This document shows, one piece after another, positions 1-8,840 of a stretch of DNA of 64,000 nucleotides. Position 1 is the stretch's first letter; every line of letters begins with the position of its first letter. Under the pieces are notes generated by a model. It did no database searches, had not been told where the DNA came from, and was given only the letters and a program-made list of their open reading frames with translations. This stretch comes from Nocardia nova (GTDB lineage: Bacteria > Actinomycetota > Actinomycetes > Mycobacteriales > Mycobacteriaceae), in contig NZ_PSZE01000025.1 of assembly GCF_002933465.1 (NCBI RefSeq), positions 1 to 64,000 on the forward strand, in the 5' to 3' direction. Made by a program: the position numbers and the translations under genes.

Positions 1-92
1 GCCCTCGGCGATCCTCTGCGGATTGGGCGGCCCCGGCCGTCGAACCGCCACGTCGCCCGGAGCCGCCCAATCCGCAGAGGATCGCCGAGGGC
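1..92. repeat. Perfect 30-bp inverted repeat, 32-bp spacer
   Basis: Positions 1-30 and 63-92 are exact reverse complements, with a 32-nt spacer (31-62). The left arm begins at the first base of the window, so the repeat may be longer. It lies inside an open reading frame (see the next entry) and is not followed by a T-run, so a simple terminator is unlikely. It could be a natural long hairpin, a mobile-element trace or a fold-back sequencing artefact; the window alone cannot tell these apart. Confidence 0.9.
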
Positions 93-740
93 AAGCACGC
101 GGCGCGCGATGCCGGGCCCGGCTCGGGTCCGCAGCCCCGGCTGACCGGCGAACCGACCACCCGGATAACCCAGGAGAGCGGCCAGGTGGAAAGCAGGTTC
201 ACCCGCCCCCCGGCCGGCCCGGTCGATGATCAGCGGACCACCGAATCCGGTGGTCGGTCATCGGCCGGGGAACAACCGGAACACGAGGAACACGCCCACA
301 AGGGCACGTTGTGGAACAAGGTCAAGGACAATCTGTTCGGCGCGCCGACGATCGTCGGCGCGGTAGCGCTGGCGGCGCTCGCGATCCACGCCGACGGTAA
401 ACCGGATCACATGGCGCGGCCGCTTCCCGACCACATCGCGGCGGCGGTATCCGGGGTCTCCGACGCGCGTACCGGCGGCGCGGCGCTCGTCGATGCGCGA
501 TCGTCGGCCGAAGTCGGCGCGGAATCCGACTTCGGCTCGTGGCCGGCCGTGGACAAGGTCTCACGGGCGCCCGAGCCCAGCCCGGCCTGTTCGGTCACGC
601 CGAACGCCGTCGAGCGTCCGGGCCCGGGTATGCGGACGGTCGCCGACCATCCCTGCGCGCATCTGGCGGTCGACAATCTGCACTACGTCGTTCCGACCGT
701 CTCCGGTGCGTTCGACTCGGGCCCGCCGATTCACATCTGA
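3..740 (+). CDS. Hypothetical Pro/Arg-rich protein with one hydrophobic segment, 5' partial
   Basis: This frame is open from the left edge to the TGA at 738-740, so the visible part is probably the end of a longer gene. An internal GTG at 186 behind GGAGAG is the alternative start and would give 184 aa. The part before the GTG is Pro/Arg/Glu-rich and encodes both arms of the 30-bp inverted repeat. The part after it has a charged stretch (HKGTLWNKVKDNLFG), a short hydrophobic run (GAVALAALAIHA) and a disordered tail with two Cys. In M. tuberculosis the ESX-4 genes precede rplM, so a secretion link is possible, but I recognise no family. No function is assigned. Confidence 0.5.
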   Translation, partial: PRRSSADWAAPAVEPPRRPEPPNPQRIAEGKHAARDAGPGSGPQPRLTGEPTTRITQESGQVESRFTRPPAGPVDDQRTTESGGRSSAGEQPEHEEHAHKGTLWNKVKDNLFGAPTIVGAVALAALAIHADGKPDHMARPLPDHIAAAVSGVSDARTGGAALVDARSSAEVGAESDFGSWPAVDKVSRAPEPSPACSVTPNAVERPGPGMRTVADHPCAHLAVDNLHYVVPTVSGAFDSGPPIHI

Positions 741-916
741 CGAGTCCGGAGGCGATTTCGGGACCTCGAACCGATCCTGGTATCGTCGTCGTTCGGCGTG
801 CGGTACGTCGCGGATTCGTCCGTGCCGTCCCACGAGCCCCGGGTCTCCACCGGCCGCCGGGATCACTCGACCGTTCGCCTGGCTGGCAGAACATCAACGA
901 CAGACAGGGAAGCACT

Positions 917-1360
917 GTGCCTACGTACAGCCCGAAGGCGGGTGACGTGACCCGGCAGTGGTACGTCATCGACGCCACTGACGTAGTGCTCGGCCGCCTT
1001 GCCGTGCAGGCAGCGAATCTGCTGCGTGGCAAGAACAAGCCGACCTACGCCCCCAACGTCGATGGTGGCGACTTCGTCATCATCATCAACGCCGACAAGG
1101 TTGCCGTCTCCGGCAACAAGCGTGAGGACAAGCTCCTCTACACCCACTCCGGGCACCCCGGTGGCCTGAAGTCCCGGTCTGTCGGGCAGTTGCTCGACAC
1201 TCGGCCGGAGCGCGTCGTGGAGCGTGCCGTCAAGGGCATGATCCCGAAGAACAAGCTGGGCAACCAGATCGCACGCAAGTTGAAGGTCTACGGTGGCCCG
1301 TCGCATCCGCACGCGGCCCAGCAGCCCGTTCCGTTCGAGATCAAGCAGGTGGCCCAGTGA
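917..1360 (+). CDS. rplM: 50S ribosomal protein L13
   Basis: This 147-aa protein is a primary rRNA-binding component of the large ribosomal subunit. The GTG at 917 follows a purine-rich GGGAAG and gives the usual L13 N-terminus (MPTYSPKAGD, then WYVIDATDVVLGRLA). Family landmarks include THSGHPGGLKS and VKGMIPKNKLG. A longer in-frame extension back to 539 is rejected because it has no L13 similarity. The stop overlaps the rpsI start as GTGA, so the two genes are translationally coupled. The rplM-rpsI order is universal in actinobacteria. Confidence 0.97.
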   Translation: MPTYSPKAGDVTRQWYVIDATDVVLGRLAVQAANLLRGKNKPTYAPNVDGGDFVIIINADKVAVSGNKREDKLLYTHSGHPGGLKSRSVGQLLDTRPERVVERAVKGMIPKNKLGNQIARKLKVYGGPSHPHAAQQPVPFEIKQVAQ

Positions 1361-1869
1361 CCGCTCCTGAGGAATTCAACGAGGAATACGTCGAAGACGC
1401 CGCCGTGGAGGTCGTCGACGAGGGTGCCGGCTACGACGCCGAGTACACCGAGTCCGAGGGCTTCGCCGCGCCGGTCGTGATCGACCGCCCGGTGCAGACC
1501 GTCGGTCGCCGCAAGGAGGCCGTGGTCCGTGTTCGCCTGGTCCCGGGTTCCGGCCAGTTCGTGCTCAACGGCCGCACCATCGAGGACTACTTCCCGAACA
1601 AGGTGCACCAGCAGCTGGTGAAGTCCCCGCTGGTCACGGTCGAGCGCACCGAAACCTTCGATGTGCACGCCCGCCTGGTCGGCGGCGGCCCGTCGGGTCA
1701 GGCCGGCGCGCTGCGTCTCGCCATCGCCCGCGCGCTGATCGAGGTCACCCCGGACGACCGTCCCGCCCTGAAGCGGGCCGGCTTCCTGACGCGTGACCCG
1801 CGTGCCACCGAGCGTAAGAAGTACGGCCTCAAGAAGGCCCGCAAGGCTCCGCAGTACTCGAAGCGCTGA
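1357..1869 (+). CDS. rpsI: 30S ribosomal protein S9
   Basis: This 170-aa small-subunit protein has an acidic N-terminal extension of about 40 residues (many Glu/Asp), as in mycobacterial and nocardial S9. The core begins near VQTVGRRKEAVVRVRLVPG and ends in the basic tail KKARKAPQYSKR, which reaches the ribosomal P site in this family. The GTG start at 1357 overlaps the rplM stop by four bases. A strong hairpin downstream closes the two-gene operon. Confidence 0.97.
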   Translation: MTAPEEFNEEYVEDAAVEVVDEGAGYDAEYTESEGFAAPVVIDRPVQTVGRRKEAVVRVRLVPGSGQFVLNGRTIEDYFPNKVHQQLVKSPLVTVERTETFDVHARLVGGGPSGQAGALRLAIARALIEVTPDDRPALKRAGFLTRDPRATERKKYGLKKARKAPQYSKR

Positions 1870-1942
1870 TCTTGCAGCGCGCGGCCGCTCCCACTCGCAC
1901 CCGCACGGTGTGCTGGTGGGAGCACGGCCGACGCGACCCCGT

Positions 1943-1980
1943 ACGAGAGCAGGCGCCCACTCCAGGGCGCCTGCTCTCGT
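1943..1980 (+). terminator. Hairpin after rpsI
   Basis: Perfect 16-bp stem (1943-1958 with 1965-1980) and a 6-nt loop, 74 bp after the rpsI stop and before glmM. There is no U-tract, which is common for actinobacterial terminators. Confidence 0.75.
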
Positions 1981-2075
1981 GCTGTATCGATCGACGGTAG
2001 GCCGGGGCGGGCAGCCTGCGTCCGCGACGCAGGGTCTCCGCGCTCACCGCAATTCAACTTCGAGGGGCGAGATAG

Positions 2076-3443
2076 ATGGGGCGTTTGTTCGGTACCGACG
2101 GAGTCCGCGGCCTTGCCAACGACTCGCTGAGTCCGGAACTGGCACTGCAGATTTCGGCGGCCGCGGCACAGGTGCTGGGCCGGGGCAGATCGCGCGCGGT
2201 GGCGGTGGTCGGCCGCGATCCACGCGCCAGCGGCGAGATGCTCGAGGCCGCGGTGACCGCCGGTCTGACCGCCGCCGGAATGAGTGTGCTCTCGGTCGGG
2301 GTCCTGCCGACCCCGGCGGTCGCGTATCTGACTGCCGCCTACGACGCCTGCCTGGGTGTGATGATCTCCGCCTCGCACAACGCCATGCCGGACAACGGCA
2401 TCAAGATCTTCGCCGCGGGCGGTCACAAACTCGACGACGGCATCGAGGACAAGATCGAGGAACTGGTCCGCGCGAAGGGGTTCGTGCGTCCGACCGGTGC
2501 GGGCATCGGCCGGGTGCTCAGCCTCTCCGGCGTCGACGGTCGGGTCGAGGACCATTACAGCCTCGCCGGCACCCATGAACGCTACGTCGAACATCTGGTG
2601 GAGGCCACCGGCCGCGATCTGTCCGGCATCACCGTGGTCGTCGACTGCGCGCACGGCGCGGCCTCCGACGTCGGCCCGGCCGCGTACCGCGAGGCGGGCG
2701 CGCGCGTGGTGGCGATCAACGCCGAGCCGAACGGGCTCAACATCAACGAACGGTGCGGATCCACACATCTCGAGAACGTCCAGCGTGCGGTGCTCGAGCA
2801 CGGCGCCGATCTGGGCCTGGCCCACGACGGTGACGCCGACCGCTGCCTCGCCGTCGATGCCTCCGGCGCCGTGGTCGACGGCGACGCGATCATGGCGATT
2901 CTCGCCCTGGCGATGCACGAATCGGGCGAGCTGGTACAGGACACCCTGGTGGCCACCGTGATGAGCAATCTGGGGCTGCACATCGCGCTGCGCGATGCCG
3001 GTATCACCGTGCGCACCACCGCCGTCGGCGATCGCTACGTGCTGGAGGAGTTGCGTCGCGGTGGCTACAGCCTGGGCGGCGAGCAGTCCGGACATCTGGT
3101 CTTCCCGCGATACGGCACGACGGGTGACGGAGTGCTGACGGGTCTGAAACTGATGGCGCGGATGGTGGAAACCGGGCGTAGCCTGGCCGATCTGGCGAGC
3201 GTTATGACAACCGTGCCGCAGGTGCTGGTCAATGTCCCCGTCGCCGACAAAGCCGCGGTCGCGGCCGCGCCGGAGGTTCGCGAGGCGGTGGCCGAGGCCG
3301 AGCGCGCCCTCGGCGACACCGGCCGGGTCCTGTTGCGCCCGAGCGGGACCGAACAGCTGATCCGGGTCATGGTCGAGGCGACCGATTCGCATCGCGCCAA
3401 ACAACTCGCCGACGATCTCGCCAAGTGTGTCGCCGCGGTCTGA
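2076..3443 (+). CDS. glmM: Phosphoglucosamine mutase
   Basis: This 455-aa enzyme interconverts glucosamine-6-phosphate and glucosamine-1-phosphate on the way to UDP-GlcNAc and peptidoglycan. The catalytic phosphoserine is Ser100 in ISASHNAMPDNG, the metal-binding loop is DGDAD (residues 251-255), the sugar loop is GGEQSGH, and the phosphate loop is RPSGTEQLIRVM near the C-terminus. ATG at 2076 follows GAGGGGCGAG. It is a single full-length gene in the conserved position after rpsI; glmS, the preceding step of the pathway, lies about 8 kb downstream. Confidence 0.97.
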   Translation: MGRLFGTDGVRGLANDSLSPELALQISAAAAQVLGRGRSRAVAVVGRDPRASGEMLEAAVTAGLTAAGMSVLSVGVLPTPAVAYLTAAYDACLGVMISASHNAMPDNGIKIFAAGGHKLDDGIEDKIEELVRAKGFVRPTGAGIGRVLSLSGVDGRVEDHYSLAGTHERYVEHLVEATGRDLSGITVVVDCAHGAASDVGPAAYREAGARVVAINAEPNGLNINERCGSTHLENVQRAVLEHGADLGLAHDGDADRCLAVDASGAVVDGDAIMAILALAMHESGELVQDTLVATVMSNLGLHIALRDAGITVRTTAVGDRYVLEELRRGGYSLGGEQSGHLVFPRYGTTGDGVLTGLKLMARMVETGRSLADLASVMTTVPQVLVNVPVADKAAVAAAPEVREAVAEAERALGDTGRVLLRPSGTEQLIRVMVEATDSHRAKQLADDLAKCVAAV

Positions 3444-3745
3444 CTTCCGCGGACACGTCGCGTGGCGCGACGGACGGGGTGCGTACGCCGCGTAGGGGTG
3501 CGGCTGTATAGGCCGTTGCCGAGGGCCGGCGCCTCGGCCACGAAGACCGCACCCGCGCTCGATCGGCGAATATGACCTGCTCACAGTCGGTATCGATGTC
3601 CGGCGGCGGGTCCTCGCCAGGTCGCGTGAAGGGTGTTGGCGCGCTGACGGTCCCGGCGATGGGGGCGCGACTGTCGGCTCCGGGAAGTATGGTGGGACGC
3701 ACATCATGACGCGACAGCGAAGCTTGATTTCCGTGAGGGGGAACA
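3444..3745. other. Intergenic region glmM to EspC-like gene
   Basis: About 300 bp without a credible gene. It must carry the promoter of the three-gene cluster that follows. The only recognisable element is a GAGGGGG ribosome binding site at 3734-3740. Confidence 0.5.
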
Positions 3746-4153
3746 GTGGAACCGCTGAAGCTTGATAAGTCTCCGACGGTCGACGACTCCGCGAATCCGG
3801 CGCCGCCGGCGGCCGCCACCGCACTTGCTCCGGATACGGTGATGCGGGTCGATCCCGCGGCGATGGCTGCGTACACATCCATCGCGAACACCGTTTCCCA
3901 ACAGCTCGCTTCGGCGGCTTCCGTGGCGGCCGGCGCGGTCGACCCGCAGCAGCTGGCAACCGACCTCGGGCTCGTGGGAGCGGATTTCGCCGCCAAATTC
4001 GCGGCCGCGGTGTCCGAACATGCGCAGGCGCTGTCCACCGCGGGAAAATTGGTCTCGGCCTACGGGCAGGGGCTGCACACCTACACCGCGGGTGTGCAGG
4101 GTACCGACGAGGAGTCGGCCTTCGCGATCACCCGGACGGAGCCGCGGTCATGA
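3746..4153 (+). CDS. EspC-like type VII secretion-associated protein
   Basis: 135-aa protein with a disordered Pro/Ala N-terminus, then from about residue 32 (VMRVDPAAMAAYTSIANTVS) an Ala-rich, two-helix region ending in a YGQGLHTYT and DEESAF segment. This is the shape of the EspC/DUF2580 family, small helical proteins linked to ESX (type VII) secretion in Mycobacteriales. It occupies the place of Rv3440c after glmM in M. tuberculosis. GTG at 3746 follows GAGGGGG. The stop overlaps the next start as ATGA, so the proteins are probably made together and may form a pair, by analogy with ESX substrates. The family call rests on composition and spacing, not on a search. Confidence 0.65.
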   Translation: MEPLKLDKSPTVDDSANPAPPAAATALAPDTVMRVDPAAMAAYTSIANTVSQQLASAASVAAGAVDPQQLATDLGLVGADFAAKFAAAVSEHAQALSTAGKLVSAYGQGLHTYTAGVQGTDEESAFAITRTEPRS

Positions 4154-5529
4154 GGCGTCCGATCGGATTGCGGCGCCGGCCCACCGCCGCCCGCAACGAC
4201 ACCACATCGCCCGCAACGACATCCGATCCGTCCGAAGATCCGCCGATCGTCGCGACATTGGTCCAGCCGCTGCTGGACCTGCGCGCCTCGCTGGGCACCG
4301 GTGTCGCGACGCCTTCTTCGGCCATCACCGGTGCGCTGTCCAGCGCGTCCACACAGGCCGCCGACACCGAGGGACCACATCGCGACGGCGTCCACGCGCT
4401 GGAATCCACCTGGACGGGGCCGGGCTCCGACGCGGCCGTTCCGGCCTTGCGCACCACCCAAACTCAGATCGGTGACATCTCCGATCGGGGCCCGGCCTAT
4501 CTGGGCGTTCTGGCCGACGCCCACGCGACCAGCGCACGGGCGGCCGGCCGAATGGACCGGATCATCGCCGATTTCCGGCGCGACGCCCGAACCATCCTCG
4601 GCAACGCCACCGCCGCCCCGGATACCGATGCGGTGATCAACCGGGCCACCCAGGCGCTGCGCGATGCGATCACCACCGTCACCTCCGCACGTACCGAAAT
4701 GGACGACCACTCGCGCCGATTGGACGAGATGGGTCCCCTGACGGTCACCACGCCCGCCGGACTGAACTCCTCGCGGTCGTGGGGAGATACCCCCGATACG
4801 GTGCTGCCCAGCGCCTACGGCGCGATTCCGGGCCAATACGGCACGGTCCCAGCGCAATACGGGATGGCGCCCGGGCAGCCGATCGATCCCGCTCAGCTCG
4901 CGCAGCTGCAACTGCAGCAGCTGCTCGTGCAGGCCGGTGTGCAGGTCGGCACCTCGGCCATCAATGCCGGTGTGGATATCGGTACCCACCTGATCGACAA
5001 GATCGCCGAGGTGGGCACACACACCATCGACACGGTGGCCTCCTCGGTCGACCAGGCGATACCGCAGCTGATCAACCCGGACCACGCCACCGCCGACAAG
5101 ACCAATCCGGCGGGTAATTCCGGAGATTCGGCGAAGCTGTTCGACTTCGGCCCCGGCAAGGCGACCCCCGGAACGACCGGGCCGGGCTCGATCATTCCGG
5201 GCGCCGCAGCGCCGGACAAGGTGCCGGCCGACAAGACCCCGGCCGACAAATCCGATCCGCCACCGCCGTCACCGTCGTCCATCATTCCGCCACCTGCGGA
5301 CCCGGCACCGATGCCGAAACCACCGGCACCCGCACCCCCACCCCCACCCGCGCCGGCTCCGGAGCCGCCGCATCCGGGCGGGGTGGCCGGAGGTATGGCC
5401 TTGCCGCCGCCGGCCGGTAACGGACAGGACCACAAACCTCGCGACGGCCAGCTCGGTGTCACCGTGCCGGCGGCCGAGACAACGGTTCCCGCCGCCGTGA
5501 TCGGCGACTTCGGCGATGACACGGTCTGA
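4150..5529 (+). CDS. Large WXG-like, proline-rich putative T7SS protein (Rv3439c-like)
   Basis: 459 aa. Residues about 30-200 are helical and Ala-rich and carry a WXG-type turn (Trp88 in STWTGPGSD), as in PPE/WXG100-related secreted proteins. A Gln/Leu-rich segment follows (AQLQLQQLLVQAGVQVG), then a helical stretch (about 270-300), then a long Pro-rich tail with PADKTPADKSD and PPAPAPPPPPAPAP. There is no signal peptide or clear membrane span. It overlaps the EspC-like gene upstream (ATGA) and the next gene by 14 bp. Position and composition match Rv3439c after glmM. I infer a surface-exposed or secreted protein using the type VII route. Confidence 0.6.
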   Translation: MRRPIGLRRRPTAARNDTTSPATTSDPSEDPPIVATLVQPLLDLRASLGTGVATPSSAITGALSSASTQAADTEGPHRDGVHALESTWTGPGSDAAVPALRTTQTQIGDISDRGPAYLGVLADAHATSARAAGRMDRIIADFRRDARTILGNATAAPDTDAVINRATQALRDAITTVTSARTEMDDHSRRLDEMGPLTVTTPAGLNSSRSWGDTPDTVLPSAYGAIPGQYGTVPAQYGMAPGQPIDPAQLAQLQLQQLLVQAGVQVGTSAINAGVDIGTHLIDKIAEVGTHTIDTVASSVDQAIPQLINPDHATADKTNPAGNSGDSAKLFDFGPGKATPGTTGPGSIIPGAAAPDKVPADKTPADKSDPPPPSPSSIIPPPADPAPMPKPPAPAPPPPPAPAPEPPHPGGVAGGMALPPPAGNGQDHKPRDGQLGVTVPAAETTVPAAVIGDFGDDTV

Positions 5530-6523
5530 GCCGGACCCGCAGCAGGACAATCCTTTCGACCTCGGCTTGCCGATGGTCCGGACTCCCGTCGGCAAGCAGG
5601 GCCGCAAGCGGCGGCCGGGCCGGCGAAACCCGAACCGGCCGGCGGCGACGGCCACTCGTGGCGCCGTCGCCGCGCCGCCGGCCCGGCCCGGCCCGGAGCC
5701 GTCGGTCTATCCGTCGGGGGAGTGGGAACAGTGGCTCGAACCCGCGCAGCGGACAACGCCCGAACCCGAGCCCGCGACGGAACCGGAACCGCGGCGCATC
5801 CCGGTCGGAGGGTCGCTGACCGATCCCGACCTGGTCGACAAGTCGACGCTGGTTCCGCACATCGTCGACCGCTCGGGCGGTAATCCCGGTCCTGCGCTGC
5901 GACGTCCGCGCCCACGCCAGGCCGGGCCGCGCCGCGATCATCGGCGTGGTGAAAAGCTGCTGGCGGCACTCACTGTGATAGGTGTGGGGATCGTCGTCGT
6001 CTCGGTGGTGCTGACCGTCATCCACACCGGGAAGCGGTCGCAGCCGGCCGCGACCAAACCGCCGATGGTCGCGGCGGTGCCGGTGCACACCTCGGCGAGC
6101 ACAACCCCGTTGCCGCCCTCGACCACGGCGGCGGCGTCCTCGACGATCGCCACCGACGGCTGCGAGCAGCAGCGCACCGCGGAAGTGGTCTCCGGCACCG
6201 ACCCCGGCGGCACCGCGAGCGGCCCGGACGCGATTCTGGCTTTCGAGCGGGCGTACTACGTTCAGCGTTCGGGGTATGCCGCGCGCGCCGTCGTCGCCGA
6301 CGACTCGTCGGTGCCGCCGGCCGACCAGATTCAGCGCGGTATCAATCAGGTGCCGGTCGGCACCCGCTACTGCGTGCAGATCACCCGCACCGGCGACGAG
6401 GGGCAGTGGGAGGTCCGTCTCACCCAGCAAAAGCCGGATGAGCAGCCGCATGCCTTCACCCAAATAATCAGCACCCGTGCGGAATCGGGCCGCACGCTGA
6501 TCACCGGCATCGCGGCCGGCTGA
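5516..6523 (+). CDS. Single-pass membrane protein with extracytoplasmic domain
   Basis: 335 aa. The first ~140 residues are disordered and basic/Pro-rich. One transmembrane helix follows (LLAALTVIGVGIVVVSVVLT), then a Thr/Ser/Pro linker and a compact C-terminal domain of about 120 residues with two Cys (TDGCEQQ and RYCVQITR) that could form a disulfide. The likely topology is N-terminus in, C-terminal domain outside. It is the last gene of the overlapping cluster starting at 3746, so a role alongside the two type VII-like proteins is inferred, for example as membrane partner or assembly factor. No family is recognised. Confidence 0.6.
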   Translation: MTRSEPDPQQDNPFDLGLPMVRTPVGKQGRKRRPGRRNPNRPAATATRGAVAAPPARPGPEPSVYPSGEWEQWLEPAQRTTPEPEPATEPEPRRIPVGGSLTDPDLVDKSTLVPHIVDRSGGNPGPALRRPRPRQAGPRRDHRRGEKLLAALTVIGVGIVVVSVVLTVIHTGKRSQPAATKPPMVAAVPVHTSASTTPLPPSTTAAASSTIATDGCEQQRTAEVVSGTDPGGTASGPDAILAFERAYYVQRSGYAARAVVADDSSVPPADQIQRGINQVPVGTRYCVQITRTGDEGQWEVRLTQQKPDEQPHAFTQIISTRAESGRTLITGIAAG

Positions 6524-6600
6524 GCCACACCGAAGGTTCAGAATCGAGCGTGCACGAATCCGGTGCACGGCACGAGGAAGCTTCCGATCTCGCAGACGAT

Positions 6601-6972
6601 CTACGCGTACATGGCCGATCGCAGCGGCAGCCCGATGTCGCCGCGGAATTGGTTCGTCGTGTCCCGTCGCAGCCCGTGCCGGCAGTATGAGGCGATGGCG
6701 CCGGCGAAGAAGCCGAGAACGATCAGCGCCGCAACGAGATTCACCGCAGTCGGCCGGTCCGACAGCTCCACGAAGACCGCGAGCGATAGCGCGGCGAAGC
6801 TGTACATCAGGGCCGCCCGATGCGCGATATCGACGTAGGGGTGCGCATGTCCGTCCGGTGAGGTCCGCATCCCGTGGTACTTCCACACGCCCAGCGGCAG
6901 TGCCCAGACGACGAGAAGGCCGGAGATCAGGAGGGTGATCCGGGTGTCCACACCGAGCTGTATCCGGTCCAT
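6601..6972 (-). CDS. Small integral membrane protein
   Basis: 123 aa from the ATG at 6972, chosen because AGGAGA lies 6 nt upstream; an ATG at 7035 would add 21 residues without a ribosome binding site. There are about three hydrophobic segments (ITLLISGLLVVWALPLGVW, AALMYSFAALSLAVF, LVAALIVLGFFAGAIASY) with conserved-looking HAHPYVDIAHRA between the first two. The family is not recognised. It lies 59 bp downstream of the ABC-F gene on the same strand, so it may be co-transcribed. Confidence 0.65.
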   Translation of the reverse strand: MDRIQLGVDTRITLLISGLLVVWALPLGVWKYHGMRTSPDGHAHPYVDIAHRAALMYSFAALSLAVFVELSDRPTAVNLVAALIVLGFFAGAIASYCRHGLRRDTTNQFRGDIGLPLRSAMYA

Positions 6973-7031
6973 CCGAATCTCCTGGGCGGTCGCGTGCGGC
7001 CTCGCGATCGCAACGCCGAGCAGGTTCTTAT

Positions 7032-8693
7032 TCAACAGTCTTCGGAGAGTTGCCCGGCGGACATGTGCCAGCGCCGGGTCGTGCGCACCGTATCGAGCAT
7101 GCGGCGATCGTGGGTGACCAGCAGCAGCGTGCCGTCGAAGGACTCGACGGCCTGCTCGAGCTGCTCGATCGCGGGCAGATCCAGATGGTTGGTCGGCTCG
7201 TCGAGTACGAGCAGATTGACCCCGCGCGCCTGCAGCAGCGCCAGCGCGGCGCGCGTGCGCTCACCCGGCGACAGGGTGTCGTTGGCGCGCAGCACGTGTG
7301 GGCCGCGCAGCCCGAATTTGGCCAGCAGCGTGCGGATCTCCGCCTCCGGCCAGTCGGGTACCTCGGCGCCGAAGGTATCGGCGAGCGAGGCCGTTCCACG
7401 GAACAGGCCACGCACCTGATCGACCTCGCCGATCGCCACCCCCGAACCCAGCGAGGCGGTTCCGGAATCCGGCGCCACCTTGCCCAGCAGCAGCGCCAGC
7501 AGCGTGGATTTGCCGGAACCGTTGGGACCGGTCAGGACGATCCGATCACCCCAGTCGACCTGCGTGGTGACCGGACCCAGAGCGAACTCACCGCGCGACA
7601 CGACCGCATCGGAGAGCGTTGCCACCACGGATCCACTGCGCGGTGCGGATGCGATCGACATCCGTAGCTCCCATTCCTTGCGCGGCTCCTCCACAACCTC
7701 GAGCCGTTCGATGCGGCGCTGGGTCTGGCGCACCTTCGAGGCCTGTTTCTCGGTGGATTCGGCCCGCATCTTCCGACCGGCCTTGTCGGAGTCCACCTTT
7801 CGCGGATCGCGAGCCTTGCGGCGCGCATTGCGCACGCCGTGTTCGAGCCAGTTTCGTTGCATCACCTGCCGCGCCTCCAGCCCGGCCTTGGTATCGGCGT
7901 ACTCCTCGTAGGCCTCACGCGCGTGCCGACGGGCGATCTCGCGTTCGGCCAGATACGAGTCGTAACCGCCGTCGTAACTGCCGACCTGCTGCTGGGCGAG
8001 ATCGAGTTCGACGATCCGGTTGACGGTGCGCGCCAGAAACTCCCGATCGTGACTGATCACCATCAACGGCGTCCGCACGCCGGTCACGAAATTCTCCAGC
8101 CGGGTCAGGCCCTCCAGGTCGAGATCATTCGTAGGCTCGTCCAACAGCAGAATGTCGAAGCGCGACAACAGAACCGAGGCCAGACCGGCCCGCGCCGCCT
8201 GCCCACCCGAGAGCACGGTCATGGGCGTGTCGAGGCCCTGCGGCAAGCTTTCGGTGAGTCCCAGTTCGGCGGCCACCTCGGCGGCTCGCGGTTCCAGGTC
8301 GGCGCCACCCAGTGCGAGCCAGCGTTCCAGGGCGGCCGAATAGTCTTCGGCGACGGTCTCGTCGGTCGCCAGCCGCTCCGCCGCGGCGTCCATCGCCCGC
8401 TGCGCCGCCGCCACTCCGGTCCGGCGGGCCAGGAATTGAGCCACCGTCTCGCCGGCCAGGCGTTCCGGCTCCTGGGCTAGGTAGCCGATCGTCGCATCCG
8501 GCGGGCTCAGCGTGATCCGGCCCGTCTGCGGCGTGTGACCGGCCAGCATCCGCAACAGCGTCGACTTGCCCGCTCCGTTCATCCCCACCAGGCCGATCAC
8601 ATCGCCGGGCGCCAGCACCAGATCCAGGTCCTCGAACAGCACCCGGTCTCCGTGCCCCGCCGACAGGCCGTGCGCATGCAGAGTCGTACTCAC
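7032..8693 (-). CDS. ABC-F family ATPase
   Basis: 553-aa soluble protein with two ATP-binding cassettes and no membrane domain, the hallmark of ABC-F proteins, which act on the ribosome as translation factors or antibiotic-protection factors. Cassette 1 has GMNGAGKS, LSGGQAARAGLA and LLLDEPTNDLD. Cassette 2 has GPNGSGKS, LSPGERTRAALALL and LVLDEPTNHLD. Between them is a charged linker rich in Arg/Glu (about 240-330). The GTG at 8693 begins the first cassette (MSTTLHAHGLSAG); the frame upstream to 9239 is not protein-like. Whether it protects against an antibiotic or is a general factor cannot be decided here. Confidence 0.85.
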   Translation of the reverse strand: MSTTLHAHGLSAGHGDRVLFEDLDLVLAPGDVIGLVGMNGAGKSTLLRMLAGHTPQTGRITLSPPDATIGYLAQEPERLAGETVAQFLARRTGVAAAQRAMDAAAERLATDETVAEDYSAALERWLALGGADLEPRAAEVAAELGLTESLPQGLDTPMTVLSGGQAARAGLASVLLSRFDILLLDEPTNDLDLEGLTRLENFVTGVRTPLMVISHDREFLARTVNRIVELDLAQQQVGSYDGGYDSYLAEREIARRHAREAYEEYADTKAGLEARQVMQRNWLEHGVRNARRKARDPRKVDSDKAGRKMRAESTEKQASKVRQTQRRIERLEVVEEPRKEWELRMSIASAPRSGSVVATLSDAVVSRGEFALGPVTTQVDWGDRIVLTGPNGSGKSTLLALLLGKVAPDSGTASLGSGVAIGEVDQVRGLFRGTASLADTFGAEVPDWPEAEIRTLLAKFGLRGPHVLRANDTLSPGERTRAALALLQARGVNLLVLDEPTNHLDLPAIEQLEQAVESFDGTLLLVTHDRRMLDTVRTTRRWHMSAGQLSEDC

Positions 8694-8840
8694 GCCCACG
8701 AGTCTGCCGGGTTCGGGGTACCACCCTGAGCCCGGGCCGTGGAAATCAGGGTCGGGATGGGTCTCGCGCCCGATGCGCACGAGGGGTGCCGCACCGCACA
8801 GTGGAATCACCACGCACGACCGTGACAGAAGGAGAGCGTC

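Noticed and set aside
539..916. N-terminal extension of L13
   Set aside because: No similarity to L13; GTG 917 gives the family start.
1698..3959. 753-codon open frame on the - strand
   Set aside because: Antisense to rpsI and glmM and low in hydrophobic residues; no start signal.
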